Source: Planctomycetaceae bacterium (GTDB lineage Bacteria; Planctomycetota; Planctomycetia; Planctomycetales; Planctomycetaceae). Taken from it: 64,000 nucleotides of DNA. Of this stretch, positions 16,104-25,531 are shown in pieces. A model generated the notes under the pieces. The model did not search any database. It was given only the letters and a program-made list of their open reading frames with translations, and was not told where the DNA came from. The number at the start of each line of letters is the position of its first letter. Position 1 is the stretch's first letter. The translations under genes and the position numbers were made by a program. The DNA lies in NCBI GenBank assembly GCA_024742875.1, contig JANSXP010000010.1:1-64000 (forward strand), given 5' to 3'.

Positions 16104-17075
16104 TCAGGCTGCCTTCCCGGAGACCTGTGGCGGTGCTTCATCTCCGCAGCGATTGATCAGATCACTGACGAAACGCCTGGCACGCAGGTGCTCGTCAGCG
16201 TAGGTGGCCAGCTTTCGCATGCGATCGGTTACATAGCGAACCCGCGCGTGGTAGGGGAGGAAGTCTGAGCGACCGAGCTGCTCGACCGTGCGACGGTAAT
16301 TGTCTTCGTCAATCTGCAGCTCACAGCTGCCTGAATGCTGGAACAGCATCTGCAGGTTGGGATCCTGATCGTCGCCAAACCGCTTGCGGAGTTTGAATCC
16401 ACAGGACTCCGCCAGCATCTGGAGCGTCGAGGGCACAAAGTTGTGAATATGAGCGGAATGGAACAGCCGCTTCCGACGAGCAAACGGTGCCTGCAGGTTA
16501 GGACATTCCACATAGAACATGCCGCCCGGTTTCAATAGACCGGCAATGTGCTCCAGTGCCTGACGGGGGGAGCGGAGGTGTTCGATCACATGCACCAGCA
16601 GGACGGCTTCAAATGACTGATCCTCGGGCAGCTGGTACAGATCCGTGATCTGCACGCTGGCATTAAGCTGATCGCGGGAGAACTTGAGAAACTCTCCACC
16701 AGGATCAATGCCCTCAGCACGAAAGCCCTGCCGTTCAAACACTTTCACCGTGCAGCCGATCCCGGCGCCGACTTCAAGAACGCGGCAGCCAGGTTCCAGC
16801 AGTGGACCGACCTGCCCACAGATTCGCTGACCGTTATTCCACGCACGCATGATGCGGCGAGCTCCCGGCACCTTCTCGCCATTGTAATCTTCACGATAGG
16901 TGGTGGAGTAAAAACGGTTGAGTTCTGCTTCCGTAGGGACGGCGGCGTGCCGCACGAGGCCGCAGTGGGTGCACACAGCCGTATCGAGCGGCGCACCGTG
17001 TCGATCAGTCCGGCCGATGATCTCAAATTTGTCATGTCCACACAGGTCGCAGGGACTCACTGACATCGTGTTCAT
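16104..17075 (-). CDS. Zinc-ribbon SAM-dependent methyltransferase
   Basis: A 323-residue class I methyltransferase and the third in this locus with an N-terminal zinc ribbon (Cys9, Cys12, Cys35, Cys38). Motif I is VLEVGAGIGC around residues 94-103. HVIEHL and LLKPGGMFYVECPN are further Methyltransf_23 blocks. The N-terminal region up to FYSTTYREDYN resembles methyltransferases of sugar-nucleotide pathways. ATG 17075 or 17066 could start. It is 73 bp downstream of the ELM1-like gene and 4 bp upstream of the GT4, so part of one operon. It ends SGKAA. Substrate unknown. Confidence 0.85.
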   Translation of the reverse strand: MNTMSVSPCDLCGHDKFEIIGRTDRHGAPLDTAVCTHCGLVRHAAVPTEAELNRFYSTTYREDYNGEKVPGARRIMRAWNNGQRICGQVGPLLEPGCRVLEVGAGIGCTVKVFERQGFRAEGIDPGGEFLKFSRDQLNASVQITDLYQLPEDQSFEAVLLVHVIEHLRSPRQALEHIAGLLKPGGMFYVECPNLQAPFARRKRLFHSAHIHNFVPSTLQMLAESCGFKLRKRFGDDQDPNLQMLFQHSGSCELQIDEDNYRRTVEQLGRSDFLPYHARVRYVTDRMRKLATYADEHLRARRFVSDLINRCGDEAPPQVSGKAA

Positions 17076-17148
17076 CCTTGAACGTCAGAGTTTCGTTGAA
17101 AGTCAGGAAGGGAGTGTACGTCAGATGGCCGTCCTGCGGGAATGCCGA

Positions 17149-18105
17149 TTAGGCGGCTTCCCCTGCGATTTCAGGCTCTCGGTGTCGTGTCCAGCTGAGA
17201 CGGTTCAGCAGTTCACGACTGCAGCGTTCCGCCTCCCAGACTGTCGTGGCGGGGCGGGGAAGGTGCCGTGACTTGGTCCAGGCCGACCAGCGCTGCACAT
17301 CTCCATCACGGACCAGAAGATCCGTGCATTCGGTGACGCGGTTGTCGCGATGTCGACTCAGTTCCAGCACGCCCACACTGGCACCGGAAGTGAGAGCTTC
17401 ATACATCATCGACACACTGTCTTCTGTGACCCAGGCGGATTCTGCGCGCGACAGCTGCGAGGGAAGCCAGGCAGGATCCGTGTCCTCGGGCCGGACGATT
17501 CGCAGGGCCGAATCACACGTCCCCAGCGCTTTAAGAAACGACGGAGGAGTCCGTCGGGATGTCGCAATGGTCCATGGCTGTTCTGATCCGCTCAAGACCT
17601 CGCGGATCTGCCGGCAGATTTGTTCGTCTGACCAGCGGTAGTGTGCTGAGGGGCCGCCAATCAGCATCAGGCCGCCCACTCGCTCGGTGTTGGTCCGTGG
17701 CTGTACGCGATTAAGCACGCCCTTTGTTTCCAGGACGTTGTCGGGTGGGGTTTCCAGCTGGTGCACGCTCGGAATCAGGCAATAGTCAAACCAGTGAAAT
17801 GGGAGGCTTGGTTTCATCAGCACCACCGAACAAGCGGCAAATCGATGCCGCAGCACGACCAGAGGCAGATGTGTGCGGTGACCAGCTCCGATGACCAGGT
17901 CCGGCGATGCTGCGTGCCCGCTCAATTGCCTGCTGCTGCGATACAGTGTGCCCAGCCGTCCGCGGGGCGTGGTCAGGTCAACGCAGCAGACGTGGGCATC
18001 CACCATGCCGGACAGCTGATCGGCCAGACCCAGAACCTGATTCTGATGCCCGTGTCTGCCGTCCATCAGACACCAGATCGTCTTGCTGTGGGCTGCTTCT
18101 GACAC
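17149..18105 (-). CDS. ELM1/GtrOC1-family putative nucleoside-diphosphate-sugar epimerase or transferase
   Basis: 318 residues. The opening WCLMDGRHGHQNQVLGLADQL, then PDLVIGAGHRTHLPLVVLRH and LMKPSLPFHWFDYCLIP, match the bacterial homologues of mitochondrial fission protein ELM1. The C-terminal half continues with LIGGPSAHYRWSD, TSRRTPPSFL and AWVTEDSVSMMYEALTSGASVGV. That last block resembles the nucleotide-binding end of GT-B enzymes, so a glycosyltransferase role is plausible. It lies 12 bp downstream of the ABC exporter gene, suggesting the two act together. It ends AGEAA. Confidence 0.8.
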   Translation of the reverse strand: MSEAAHSKTIWCLMDGRHGHQNQVLGLADQLSGMVDAHVCCVDLTTPRGRLGTLYRSSRQLSGHAASPDLVIGAGHRTHLPLVVLRHRFAACSVVLMKPSLPFHWFDYCLIPSVHQLETPPDNVLETKGVLNRVQPRTNTERVGGLMLIGGPSAHYRWSDEQICRQIREVLSGSEQPWTIATSRRTPPSFLKALGTCDSALRIVRPEDTDPAWLPSQLSRAESAWVTEDSVSMMYEALTSGASVGVLELSRHRDNRVTECTDLLVRDGDVQRWSAWTKSRHLPRPATTVWEAERCSRELLNRLSWTRHREPEIAGEAA

Positions 18106-18117
18106 GTCCGTTCCTGC

Positions 18118-20109
18118 CTAGGCGGCCGCCGATCGGTTGATTCCCGCCTGAGTCAGGCTGCGGTAAATTTGACAGGATTTGAGCAGGTCATCGTGTCGTC
18201 CGGTCGCGACAATCTGCCCCTGATCCATAACAACAATTCGGTCGACAAGATCCAGAAATGTTTCGCTGAGCACATGGGTGATAATGAAGACTGTGCGCCC
18301 GACGGCAAATTTCTTCAGCACGGTGTTGATCAGATCCTCACTTTGAGCGTCCACAGCCGACGTGGCTTCATCGAGAATCAGAATTGACGGATCCCGTACG
18401 ATCGCTCGGGCGAGCGCGATACGCTGCCGTTGTCCACCGGAAAGTCGTTTTCCGCCAATCCCGATTTCCGTCTCCATGCCGTCCGGAAATCGATCGATGA
18501 ATGACGTCACGTGTGCCTGCTCGGCGGCTGCCTGAATTTGCTCGGCCGTCGCGTCCGGGTTGCCGTAGCGAATGTTTTCATAGATGGTGTCGTTGAACAA
18601 CATGGTGTCCTGAGTCACCAGTCCGATCTGAGATCGCAAATCGTTCGTGGCGACACTGCGGATATCCGTGCCGTCAATTTTGACGGTGCCGCTGTCGGCG
18701 TCCATGAATCGAGGCAGCAGTGCCAGCAGCGTGGATTTGCCGCTGCCGTTGGGCCCCACAATGGCCACCACTTCGCCCGATTTGACCTGCAGATTGACTT
18801 TGGTCAGTGCGGCATCGCGTTTGATGGAGGTGTCCAGGCTGGGATAGCGATAGGAAATGTCTTCGAAGCGAATGTTTTCGCCGTGACGCGGCATCACCAG
18901 CGGAGCGTCGACCTCCGGAACCGTGCTTTCCCGGTCCACCAGCGCAAACACTCGGTCTGCTCCGGCCAGGCCCTGCTTGATCACGCCGAACACGGAGGAC
19001 AGTTTTCGCAGGGGGTCGAGTGTGCCCGCCAGAAACACGTACAGCGTCATGACGTCGGTGATGGTCAGCTGACCGGCTGCCAGCTGCACGCCAAACAGAA
19101 ACTTGGTGCCTCGCAGGACAAGATAGGCGCCCGGTGCGAATGCCAGCATCACGGCGATCACCCCAAAAAGTTCCGTGGTGGGCCGGATGAGGGAATGGAC
19201 TTTGACCATTTTCATCGTCTGGCGATAGTAGTCGTCGTTGGAGGCGCGAAACTTTTCCAGCTGCCGCTGCTGGCCGCCAAACGCGGTGACGATGCGAAAC
19301 GAATCAAATGTTTCCGAGATGTTGTCATAGATGCGGGCAATGCTCTGCATGGCGCGATGGGCCGCTTTTTTCAGCTTGCGACCAACACTCGAAAGGAAGA
19401 TGCCGATGACGGGGACAATCACCAAAGCCAGCAGGGTGAGACGCCAGTTCAGGTAAAACGCGGCGCCGATGCATGCCGCTGCCTTCAGCGGTTCACGTAT
19501 CAGTTTGGTCCCAAAAGCACTGTAGCCAACCGCCAGTTGCATGATGTCGTTGGTCATGCGTGCCATCAGGCTGGCCGAACCTTCGTTCGCGATGGCCTGA
19601 CTGTCGAGGTTCAGGCAGGCTTGAAAACAGTCGGCCCGGATGTCATTGGTGGCACGGTAAATGACACTGCCCACGAGTAGTTCCTGCAGGTAGATCAGCG
19701 CGCACTTGAGCACCGTGGAAACCACGACCAGCACGAGAATCAACGACAGTGTGCTGAATTTGTCATCAGGAACCAGCGGGACAACGTATCTGTTCAGCCA
19801 TGAATAGTACTGAACGCTCCGTGACGCCTCACTGATCTTCCGTTGCAGCCGGGCCCGTTTTTCGAATTCCGCCTGGTCGATCGTGGCAAGGTATTCGGTC
19901 TTCTCGGCAACCTCCCGCTGATTCAAAGCGATATTTCGCTCGATGTAGACGGGAATGCTCTCTTCTTCAAACAGCACATTGACGACCGGATACACGGCCG
20001 ACAGATTCGCACACCACAGCGCAGCGATACCCACGGCGCAGACAACAGACACCAGAAACCGTGTCTTGTATCTCCAGAAGTACTCAGCAACGCGAGTGAA
20101 GTTATTCAT
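18118..20109 (-). CDS. MsbA-like ABC exporter (fused transmembrane and ATPase domains)
   Basis: A 663-residue half-transporter from ATG 20109, chosen because family members start at this point (MNNFTRVAEYFWRYKTRF) and AGGAG lies just upstream; ATG 20130 would add seven residues. Six transmembrane helices occupy about residues 15-380, with a charged insertion after the first helix (residues 45-100). The ATPase domain is intact: Walker A GPNGSGKST, Q-loop TQD, signature LSGGQ, Walker B ILILDEATSAVD and switch ITH. It probably exports a lipid-linked glycan or glycolipid made by the neighbours. It ends RSAAA. Confidence 0.88.
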   Translation of the reverse strand: MNNFTRVAEYFWRYKTRFLVSVVCAVGIAALWCANLSAVYPVVNVLFEEESIPVYIERNIALNQREVAEKTEYLATIDQAEFEKRARLQRKISEASRSVQYYSWLNRYVVPLVPDDKFSTLSLILVLVVVSTVLKCALIYLQELLVGSVIYRATNDIRADCFQACLNLDSQAIANEGSASLMARMTNDIMQLAVGYSAFGTKLIREPLKAAACIGAAFYLNWRLTLLALVIVPVIGIFLSSVGRKLKKAAHRAMQSIARIYDNISETFDSFRIVTAFGGQQRQLEKFRASNDDYYRQTMKMVKVHSLIRPTTELFGVIAVMLAFAPGAYLVLRGTKFLFGVQLAAGQLTITDVMTLYVFLAGTLDPLRKLSSVFGVIKQGLAGADRVFALVDRESTVPEVDAPLVMPRHGENIRFEDISYRYPSLDTSIKRDAALTKVNLQVKSGEVVAIVGPNGSGKSTLLALLPRFMDADSGTVKIDGTDIRSVATNDLRSQIGLVTQDTMLFNDTIYENIRYGNPDATAEQIQAAAEQAHVTSFIDRFPDGMETEIGIGGKRLSGGQRQRIALARAIVRDPSILILDEATSAVDAQSEDLINTVLKKFAVGRTVFIITHVLSETFLDLVDRIVVMDQGQIVATGRHDDLLKSCQIYRSLTQAGINRSAAA

Positions 20110-20300
20110 CCGCTCCTGTTTCGATTCCATTCGGCAGGTCTTGAAGCGTTTGGGGGGCGTGGGGCAGGGGCGACAGCTGCGAGGCCGTGTCCCTGGCCTC
20201 GGATGCACTCGGAATTACACCATGGATGAAGGAATTGTGTCTACAGCAGTTTTTGCCACGGTTGCAGGGCTGTAAGTTACTGTCAGTAAACACTTTGAGG

Positions 20301-21443
20301 CTAGGCGGCCTGTCGCTGCTCGCAGCCGGCGGTCAGCTCGTCATAGAGTTGCAGCTCGGCCTGCTGCATGGCGGCAAGGCTGAATTGATGACCTGCTGGG
20401 GGTGGCGAAATTTTGCCATCCATCGCAGCGGCTATCTGCGTCGCCAGAAAGTCCACGTCCTGCAGGGGCACACAGCCGGCGGGGAACACTGTCGACAGCA
20501 CTTCGCCAACGCCCCCGTGAGCATAGCCGAGAGTGATTTTTCCCAGCCGGACCGATTCCAGTACGGCCCGGCCAAAGCTCTCTGGTGGTCGGATGGATGT
20601 GGAGATGGATACATCACAGATGCTGATCACATCCTTGATGTCACTGCGATGGCCCGTGAACACGACCTGCCGATCCAGCCCCAGTGTGCGAATACGAGCA
20701 CGCAGTTCCTGCGAGTAGGCCTGGCGTCGGGGATCTTCACCGCCCGCGATGACGCCATGAACAATTCGCCCATCGGCATTCAACTGAGCCAGAGCCTCGA
20801 GAAAGTCGAGGTGCCCTTTGAATCGCGTGACCCGACCGGGCAGGCAGGCCACAAATTGATCTCGTAGCTGCGGATAAGTGTCATACCACTGCTGCTGCCA
20901 GGCAGAATCGGGTCGGTAGCCATGCGGAAATTCATCGGGCGATACACCGCGGTGAATGACGCGGACTTTGGTGGCGTCCACATCCGGATAGCAGGCAAGC
21001 AGATAGTCCCGACAGGTGTTCGAGACGGCAATCACAGTCTCACCGCGCGTCATGATTCTGCTGTAGGCGTTCGGTTTATTCATGCCGTGGGCCGTGGTGA
21101 TGAATGCCGGCCGAGCTTCAGCCGGCAATCGTCTCCACGCCAGCCAGGTGACCCACGCCGGTACTCGTGATCGCGCATGCATCACATCCGGTCGCACCGT
21201 CTGCATCCAGCGACGCATGGCGGGCACCTGCAACAGCGTCAGCGGGCTTTTCTTCCAGACCGGCATGGTGACATGTTCGCCTCCTTCCGCTTCCAGCTGA
21301 GGCACCATTCGACCGCCGCCGGAAATCACGATGCTGCGATGACCGGCAGCTACCAGAGCACGGTTGATTTCCAGCGTCCCGCGCTCCACACCACCGGAGT
21401 TGAGCTGCGGCAGTAGCTGCACAATTGTCTGACGTCCTGTCAT
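20301..21443 (-). CDS. GT4 glycosyltransferase
   Basis: A 380-residue GT-B enzyme. The opening LLPQLNSGGVERGTLEINRAL is a classic GT4 N-terminus. HARSRVPAWVTW and TTAHGMNKPNAYSRIM follow. The C-terminal domain has LPGRVTRFKGHLDFLEAL, VFTGHRSDIKDVISICDV and PPESFGRAVLESVRLGK, which carries the EX7E-type glutamates. It resembles lipopolysaccharide-core and exopolysaccharide GT4 enzymes. It is 30 bp downstream of a small conserved gene and 191 bp upstream of the ABC exporter. It ends EQRQAA (GCC GCC TAG). Confidence 0.88.
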   Translation of the reverse strand: MTGRQTIVQLLPQLNSGGVERGTLEINRALVAAGHRSIVISGGGRMVPQLEAEGGEHVTMPVWKKSPLTLLQVPAMRRWMQTVRPDVMHARSRVPAWVTWLAWRRLPAEARPAFITTAHGMNKPNAYSRIMTRGETVIAVSNTCRDYLLACYPDVDATKVRVIHRGVSPDEFPHGYRPDSAWQQQWYDTYPQLRDQFVACLPGRVTRFKGHLDFLEALAQLNADGRIVHGVIAGGEDPRRQAYSQELRARIRTLGLDRQVVFTGHRSDIKDVISICDVSISTSIRPPESFGRAVLESVRLGKITLGYAHGGVGEVLSTVFPAGCVPLQDVDFLATQIAAAMDGKISPPPAGHQFSLAAMQQAELQLYDELTAGCEQRQAA

Positions 21444-21473
21444 GCTGCGTTTCCCCAGTCGGCGGCCTTCTGT

Positions 21474-21779
21474 CTAGCCAGCCTGCGGTTTCTTTTTGCC
21501 TGAGCCTCGCTTCAGTTTGCCATTCTGAAGCTCCTCCACGACTTTTGCCAGTACGGCGGGGTCTTTGGAGTCCATCACGTGTTTGACTCGGGATTCCGGC
21601 AGTTCCATGCGGTCCAGGATCTTCTGTGCCGTCTCCCACATCTTGGCCTGCTTCTTGCCAGAGGCCAGGTACAGATTGGTGACCAGCTCAGCCAGTCGCT
21701 GATCGTCGATGGCATCGCGGTTGTCATAATATCGTTTGATGACTTTTTGCTGATGCGGCGAGTAATTACGGTCGGCCAT
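21474..21779 (-). CDS. Small conserved basic protein of unknown function
   Basis: 101 residues from ATG 21779; the frame continues upstream but without protein-like content. The sequence starts MADRNYSPHQQKVIKRYYDN and is predicted mostly helical. A Lys/Arg-rich C-terminus (GKLKRGSGKKKPQAG) could bind nucleic acid. No signal peptide or membrane helix is seen. I believe similar proteins occur across planctomycetes, but I cannot name the family. It is the first gene of the minus-strand polysaccharide group, 30 bp before the GT4. Confidence 0.7.
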   Translation of the reverse strand: MADRNYSPHQQKVIKRYYDNRDAIDDQRLAELVTNLYLASGKKQAKMWETAQKILDRMELPESRVKHVMDSKDPAVLAKVVEELQNGKLKRGSGKKKPQAG

Positions 21780-21926
21780 GACGGAATCGTGGGTTGGGAT
21801 CGTGGAGCGGAAATTCATAACGGAGGCAAAACTGCACTTCAGCTGGCGGCAGCTCAGTGCGGATCGGGAGCCTAACGGATCGCGTCCGTGATTGGTACAG
21901 CACTCTGCCTGTCCACTTCTGCGCAG

Positions 21927-21954
21927 AAAAAAAGCCCGCACAATCGGGCGGGCC
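21927..21954 (-). terminator. Intrinsic terminator of the sdh operon
   Basis: Read on the minus strand: GCCCGC, 8-nt loop, GCGGGC, then seven T. It lies 56 bp after the sdhB stop. Confidence 0.88.
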
Positions 21955-22010
21955 GGAGATTCTGGGAATGACGACTCGACGGCAGTCGTGTCAGCAGCAG
22001 CGACTTGTGA

Positions 22011-22775
22011 TTAGTCGCGATTCACAAGCGTCGCCCGTACATATTCGCGATTCAGCCGGGCGATGTTGGAGACAGAAATCTCGGCCGGGCAGGCCGCTTC
22101 ACACTCTGATGTGTTGGTGCAGTGTCCGAAGCCTTCTTCGTCCATTTGCGCCACCATGTTGAGGACGCGACCGGTGCGTTCCGCGTGTCCCTGCGGCAGG
22201 ACGGCCAACTGGCTGACTTTCGCAGAGACGAACAGCATGGCCGAAGCATTTTTACAGGCCGCCACGCAGGCACCGCACCCGATACAGGCCGCAGCATCCA
22301 TCGCCACTTCCTGGACCTTTCCGGGAATCGGAATGGCGTTGCCGTCCGGTGCGTTACCGGTGTTGGTGGAAACATATCCGCCGGACTGAATGATGCGATC
22401 AAAGGCCGAGCGATCGACCACGAGGTCACGCAGCACGGGAAAGGCGGCCGCTCGCCACGGTTCAATAACGATCGTGTCACCGTCCTGGAAGCGGCGCATA
22501 TGCAGCTGACATGTTGTCGTGGCGTTGTCCGGGCCGTGGGCCTGTCCGTTGATCATCAGGCTGCACATGCCACAAATGCCTTCGCGGCAGTCGTGGTCAA
22601 ATGCGACTGGCATTTCACCCGCCTCGATCAGCTGTTCATTCAGCACGTCCAGCATCTCAAGAAACGACATGTGAGTGCTGACTCCGCTGAGTTTGTAGTC
22701 GCGGAATTCGCCCTCTGAGTCGCTGTTGTCCTGTCGCCAGACGCGAAGCGTCAGATTGAGAGTTTCGTCGCTCAT
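22011..22775 (-). CDS. sdhB: Succinate dehydrogenase/fumarate reductase iron-sulfur subunit
   Basis: 254 residues. The N-terminal ferredoxin domain holds the [2Fe-2S] cysteines (CREGICGMC near residue 63, and a later Cys in TTTCQLHM). The C-terminal domain has [11 protein letters not shown] for the [4Fe-4S] cluster and a [12 protein letters not shown] block supplying ligands of the other clusters. It passes electrons from SdhA to the membrane quinone site in the TCA cycle. Its ATG shares one base with the sdhA stop (TAATG), so translation is coupled. The sequence is of the type found with five-helix single-subunit membrane anchors. Confidence 0.96.
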   Translation of the reverse strand: MSDETLNLTLRVWRQDNSDSEGEFRDYKLSGVSTHMSFLEMLDVLNEQLIEAGEMPVAFDHDCREGICGMCSLMINGQAHGPDNATTTCQLHMRRFQDGDTIVIEPWRAAAFPVLRDLVVDRSAFDRIIQSGGYVSTNTGNAPDGNAIPIPGKVQEVAMDAAACIGCGACVAACKNASAMLFVSAKVSQLAVLPQGHAERTGRVLNMVAQMDEEGFGHCTNTSECEAACPAEISVSNIARLNREYVRATLVNRD

Positions 22776-24706
22776 TATTTGTAACTCCTCGTGGTGGGAG
22801 GCACGTTCGGAAATGTCAGTGGCTCTTTATGCAGCGTGGGCTCTTCGCCGACGCCGTCAAATTCCCAGGCCGCCACATAGCTGTAGTCTTCGTCGTTGCG
22901 TTTTGCTTCGCCGTCTTCAGTCTGATGCTCTTCACGGAAGTGTCCACCGCAGGACTCCTCACGATTCAGCGCGTCGACGCACATGATTTCTCCAAACTCG
23001 AGGAAGTCGGCCACACGCCCGGCTTTCTCGAGGCTCTGGTTCAATGATTCGCCCTCGCCCAGGACACGGACATCTTTCCAGAACTCTTCCCGCAGATCGC
23101 GAATCTGACTGATGGCAGTTTCCAGTCCCGTTTTGTTTCGGGCCATGCCGCAGTGGTCCCACATGATCAGACCCAGTTCCCGGTGGAAACTGTCAACCGT
23201 CCGACGTCCCTGAACAGACATCAGCTGATCGATGCGCGACTGGGCGTTCTGGATGGCTGCCAGGCACTCCGGATGATCTTCCGGAATGTGTTCAAACTTT
23301 GTCCGGGCGAGGTGATCACCGATGGTGTAGGGAATGACGAAGTATCCGTCAGACAGCCCCTGCATCAACGCACTCGCTCCCAGCCGGTTGGCGCCATGGT
23401 CAGAGAAGTTGGCCTCTCCGCACACGAACAGCCCGGGCACATTGCTCATCAGCTGGTAGTCCACCCACAACCCGCCCATCGTGTAATGCACGGCCGGGAA
23501 GATCTTCATCGGAACCTGATAAGGGTCCTCTGCGGTGATCTTGTGGTACATGTGGAACAGGTTGCCATACTTTTTGCGAATCGTGTCTTCGCCGTCGCGA
23601 TTAATGGCATCGCGGAAGTCGAGGTACACGGCCAGTCCGCTGTCGTTGACGCCAAATCCTGCGTCACACCGCTCCTTTGCTGCCCGTGAGGCCACATCGC
23701 GGGGAACCAGGTTGCCAAACGACGGATAGCGTCGCTCGAGATAGTAATCGCGGTCTTCTTCCGGGATGTCCGAAGGGCGTCGCGAATCGTCTGCGTTTTT
23801 GGGTACCCAGACACGTCCGTCGTTGCGCAAACTCTCGCTCATGAGCGTCAGCTTGGACTGATAGTCACCACTGACCGGAATGCATGTGGGGTGAATCTGC
23901 GTGTAGCAGGGATTGGCAAAGTAAGCCCCCTTCTTGTGGCACCGCCACGCGGCAGTCACGTTGCAGCCCTTGGCGTTGGTCGACAGGTAGTAGACATTGC
24001 CATAACCGCCGGTGCACAGCACGACTGCATCGGCCGTGTGGGCCTCCAGTTTGCCGGTGGACAGATTGCGGACCACAATGCCGCGGGCGACTCCATCAAT
24101 GGTGATCAGGTCCAGCATTTCCCGCCGGGCAAACATTTCCACTTTGCCCAGTCCCACCTGCCGCATCAGTGCCTGATAGGCACCCAGCAGCAGCTGCTGA
24201 CCGGTTTGCCCCCGACAATAGAACGTTCGGGAGACTTGCGCTCCACCGAACGAACGGTTGGCCAGTGTGCCGCCGTATTCACGGGCGAAGGGAACACCCT
24301 GAGAGACACACTGGTCGATAATGTTGTTGCTGATCTGCGCCAGGCGGTAGACATTGGCCTCTCGGGCACGATAGTCGCCGCCTTTGACGGTGTCGTAAAA
24401 CAGCCGCCAGATGCTGTCGCCGTCGTTGGGGTAGTTCTTGGCCGCATTGATGCCGCCCTGAGCCGCGATGCTGTGGGCTCGACGCGGACTGTCCTGGTAG
24501 CAGAACGATTTCACGTGATAGCCCAGTTCGGCCATCGAGGCGGCCGCTGCACCACCCGCCAGACCGGTGCCCACCACAATGACGCTGAACTTACGCTTGT
24601 TGGCGGGATTGACCAGCTTCATGTTGAAGCGATGCTTGTCCCAGATCTGATCGACCGGCCCTTCCGGTACGCGACCATTCAGAATTTCACTTGCCACTCG
24701 AACCAT
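22775..24706 (-). CDS. sdhA: Succinate dehydrogenase/fumarate reductase flavoprotein subunit
   Basis: 643 residues. The N-terminal extension ([26 protein letters not shown]) precedes the FAD-binding [32 protein letters not shown] contains the His that carries covalent FAD. Active-site and capping-domain blocks include [34 protein letters not shown] and [14 protein letters not shown]. The extension and length are those of the Bacteroidetes/epsilon-type enzyme, which works with a di-haem SdhC. Gene order is C-A-B. It oxidises succinate to fumarate, or the reverse. Confidence 0.96.
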   Translation of the reverse strand: MVRVASEILNGRVPEGPVDQIWDKHRFNMKLVNPANKRKFSVIVVGTGLAGGAAAASMAELGYHVKSFCYQDSPRRAHSIAAQGGINAAKNYPNDGDSIWRLFYDTVKGGDYRAREANVYRLAQISNNIIDQCVSQGVPFAREYGGTLANRSFGGAQVSRTFYCRGQTGQQLLLGAYQALMRQVGLGKVEMFARREMLDLITIDGVARGIVVRNLSTGKLEAHTADAVVLCTGGYGNVYYLSTNAKGCNVTAAWRCHKKGAYFANPCYTQIHPTCIPVSGDYQSKLTLMSESLRNDGRVWVPKNADDSRRPSDIPEEDRDYYLERRYPSFGNLVPRDVASRAAKERCDAGFGVNDSGLAVYLDFRDAINRDGEDTIRKKYGNLFHMYHKITAEDPYQVPMKIFPAVHYTMGGLWVDYQLMSNVPGLFVCGEANFSDHGANRLGASALMQGLSDGYFVIPYTIGDHLARTKFEHIPEDHPECLAAIQNAQSRIDQLMSVQGRRTVDSFHRELGLIMWDHCGMARNKTGLETAISQIRDLREEFWKDVRVLGEGESLNQSLEKAGRVADFLEFGEIMCVDALNREESCGGHFREEHQTEDGEAKRNDEDYSYVAAWEFDGVGEEPTLHKEPLTFPNVPPTTRSYK

Positions 24707-24799
24707 TGGGGAACCTCAGTTTCCGACTAAGCCGTGTTCTCGAATCTGTTGTGTGATGCCGTCAACTCGCAATGTGTGCCGCACCGGGCGCACGTCCTG

Positions 24800-25531
24800 C
24801 TACCTTGCCTCAAAAGCATAAGCCCACACCAGCAGGCTCATGAAACCGCCGGCGATCAGCCACGCCAGGGCAACGCTCAGGAAACGCAGAATTTTGTTCC
24901 AGCGAGGATGACTGATCCCCAGAGTCTGGAAGGCACTGGAAATGCCGTGCGACAGGTGAATGCCAAGTGCGATCAGTGCGACCAGATAGACGCCCCAGTG
25001 CAGGGGATCGCGGAGCACCATTCTCACCAGGGCGTACTTGCTTTCACCGGCATCAAACTTCCAGATATTGATCTTCATGTCCAGTACGTGCAGTACCACG
25101 TACCCGCCCAGAATGAGGCCCGTGATGAACATCATGTTGGCCGCACCACCGTTGGGGATCAGAAAACCGGACTGCTTCGATTCGGTTTTCTCGTAGCCGC
25201 TTTTTCTTGCCCGGGCGCTCATTGCTCGTGTCGACAGGGCGAGCCCCAGATGCAGAGCGAAAATGGCAAACAGCTTGGTTTCTGCGATCGCCAGCAATGG
25301 TCCCAGAGAGTGCAGCTTCTCCGCATATCCGTTGAAGGCCGCCTCACCGGCGAACAGATTAAAGTTGCCCCCCAGGTGAACCACCAGAAAGCCGACCAGC
25401 GACAGTCCCGTAATGGCCATCAGAATTTTCTGGCCCACTGACGTGCAGCACGCCTTCACAATGGGTCCAATGCCGGGGACTTTTGAAAGCAACTCTGCGG
25501 GCAGTCCCAGAGTCTTGTAGACAATGTCCAA
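24800..25531 (-). CDS. sdhC: Succinate dehydrogenase cytochrome b558 subunit
   Basis: 243 residues with five predicted transmembrane helices and several membrane-embedded His. Candidate haem ligands include those in GFLVVHLGGNFNL, FALHLGLAL, VVLHVLDMKI and LGIHLSHGISS, as expected for the di-haem anchor of the Wolinella/Bacillus type. It binds quinone and anchors SdhAB. It is the first gene of the operon, 93 bp before sdhA; the promoter must lie in 25532-26013. Confidence 0.93.
   Translation of the reverse strand: MDIVYKTLGLPAELLSKVPGIGPIVKACCTSVGQKILMAITGLSLVGFLVVHLGGNFNLFAGEAAFNGYAEKLHSLGPLLAIAETKLFAIFALHLGLALSTRAMSARARKSGYEKTESKQSGFLIPNGGAANMMFITGLILGGYVVLHVLDMKINIWKFDAGESKYALVRMVLRDPLHWGVYLVALIALGIHLSHGISSAFQTLGISHPRWNKILRFLSVALAWLIAGGFMSLLVWAYAFEAR

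Noticed and set aside
18511-19680. 389-residue open frame on the plus strand
   Set aside because: Antisense to the MsbA-like exporter; His/Gln-rich shadow translation.
20180-20201. CGAGGCC/GGCCTCG hairpin upstream of the ABC exporter
   Set aside because: Only 7 bp without a T-run and in GC-rich DNA; could be chance.
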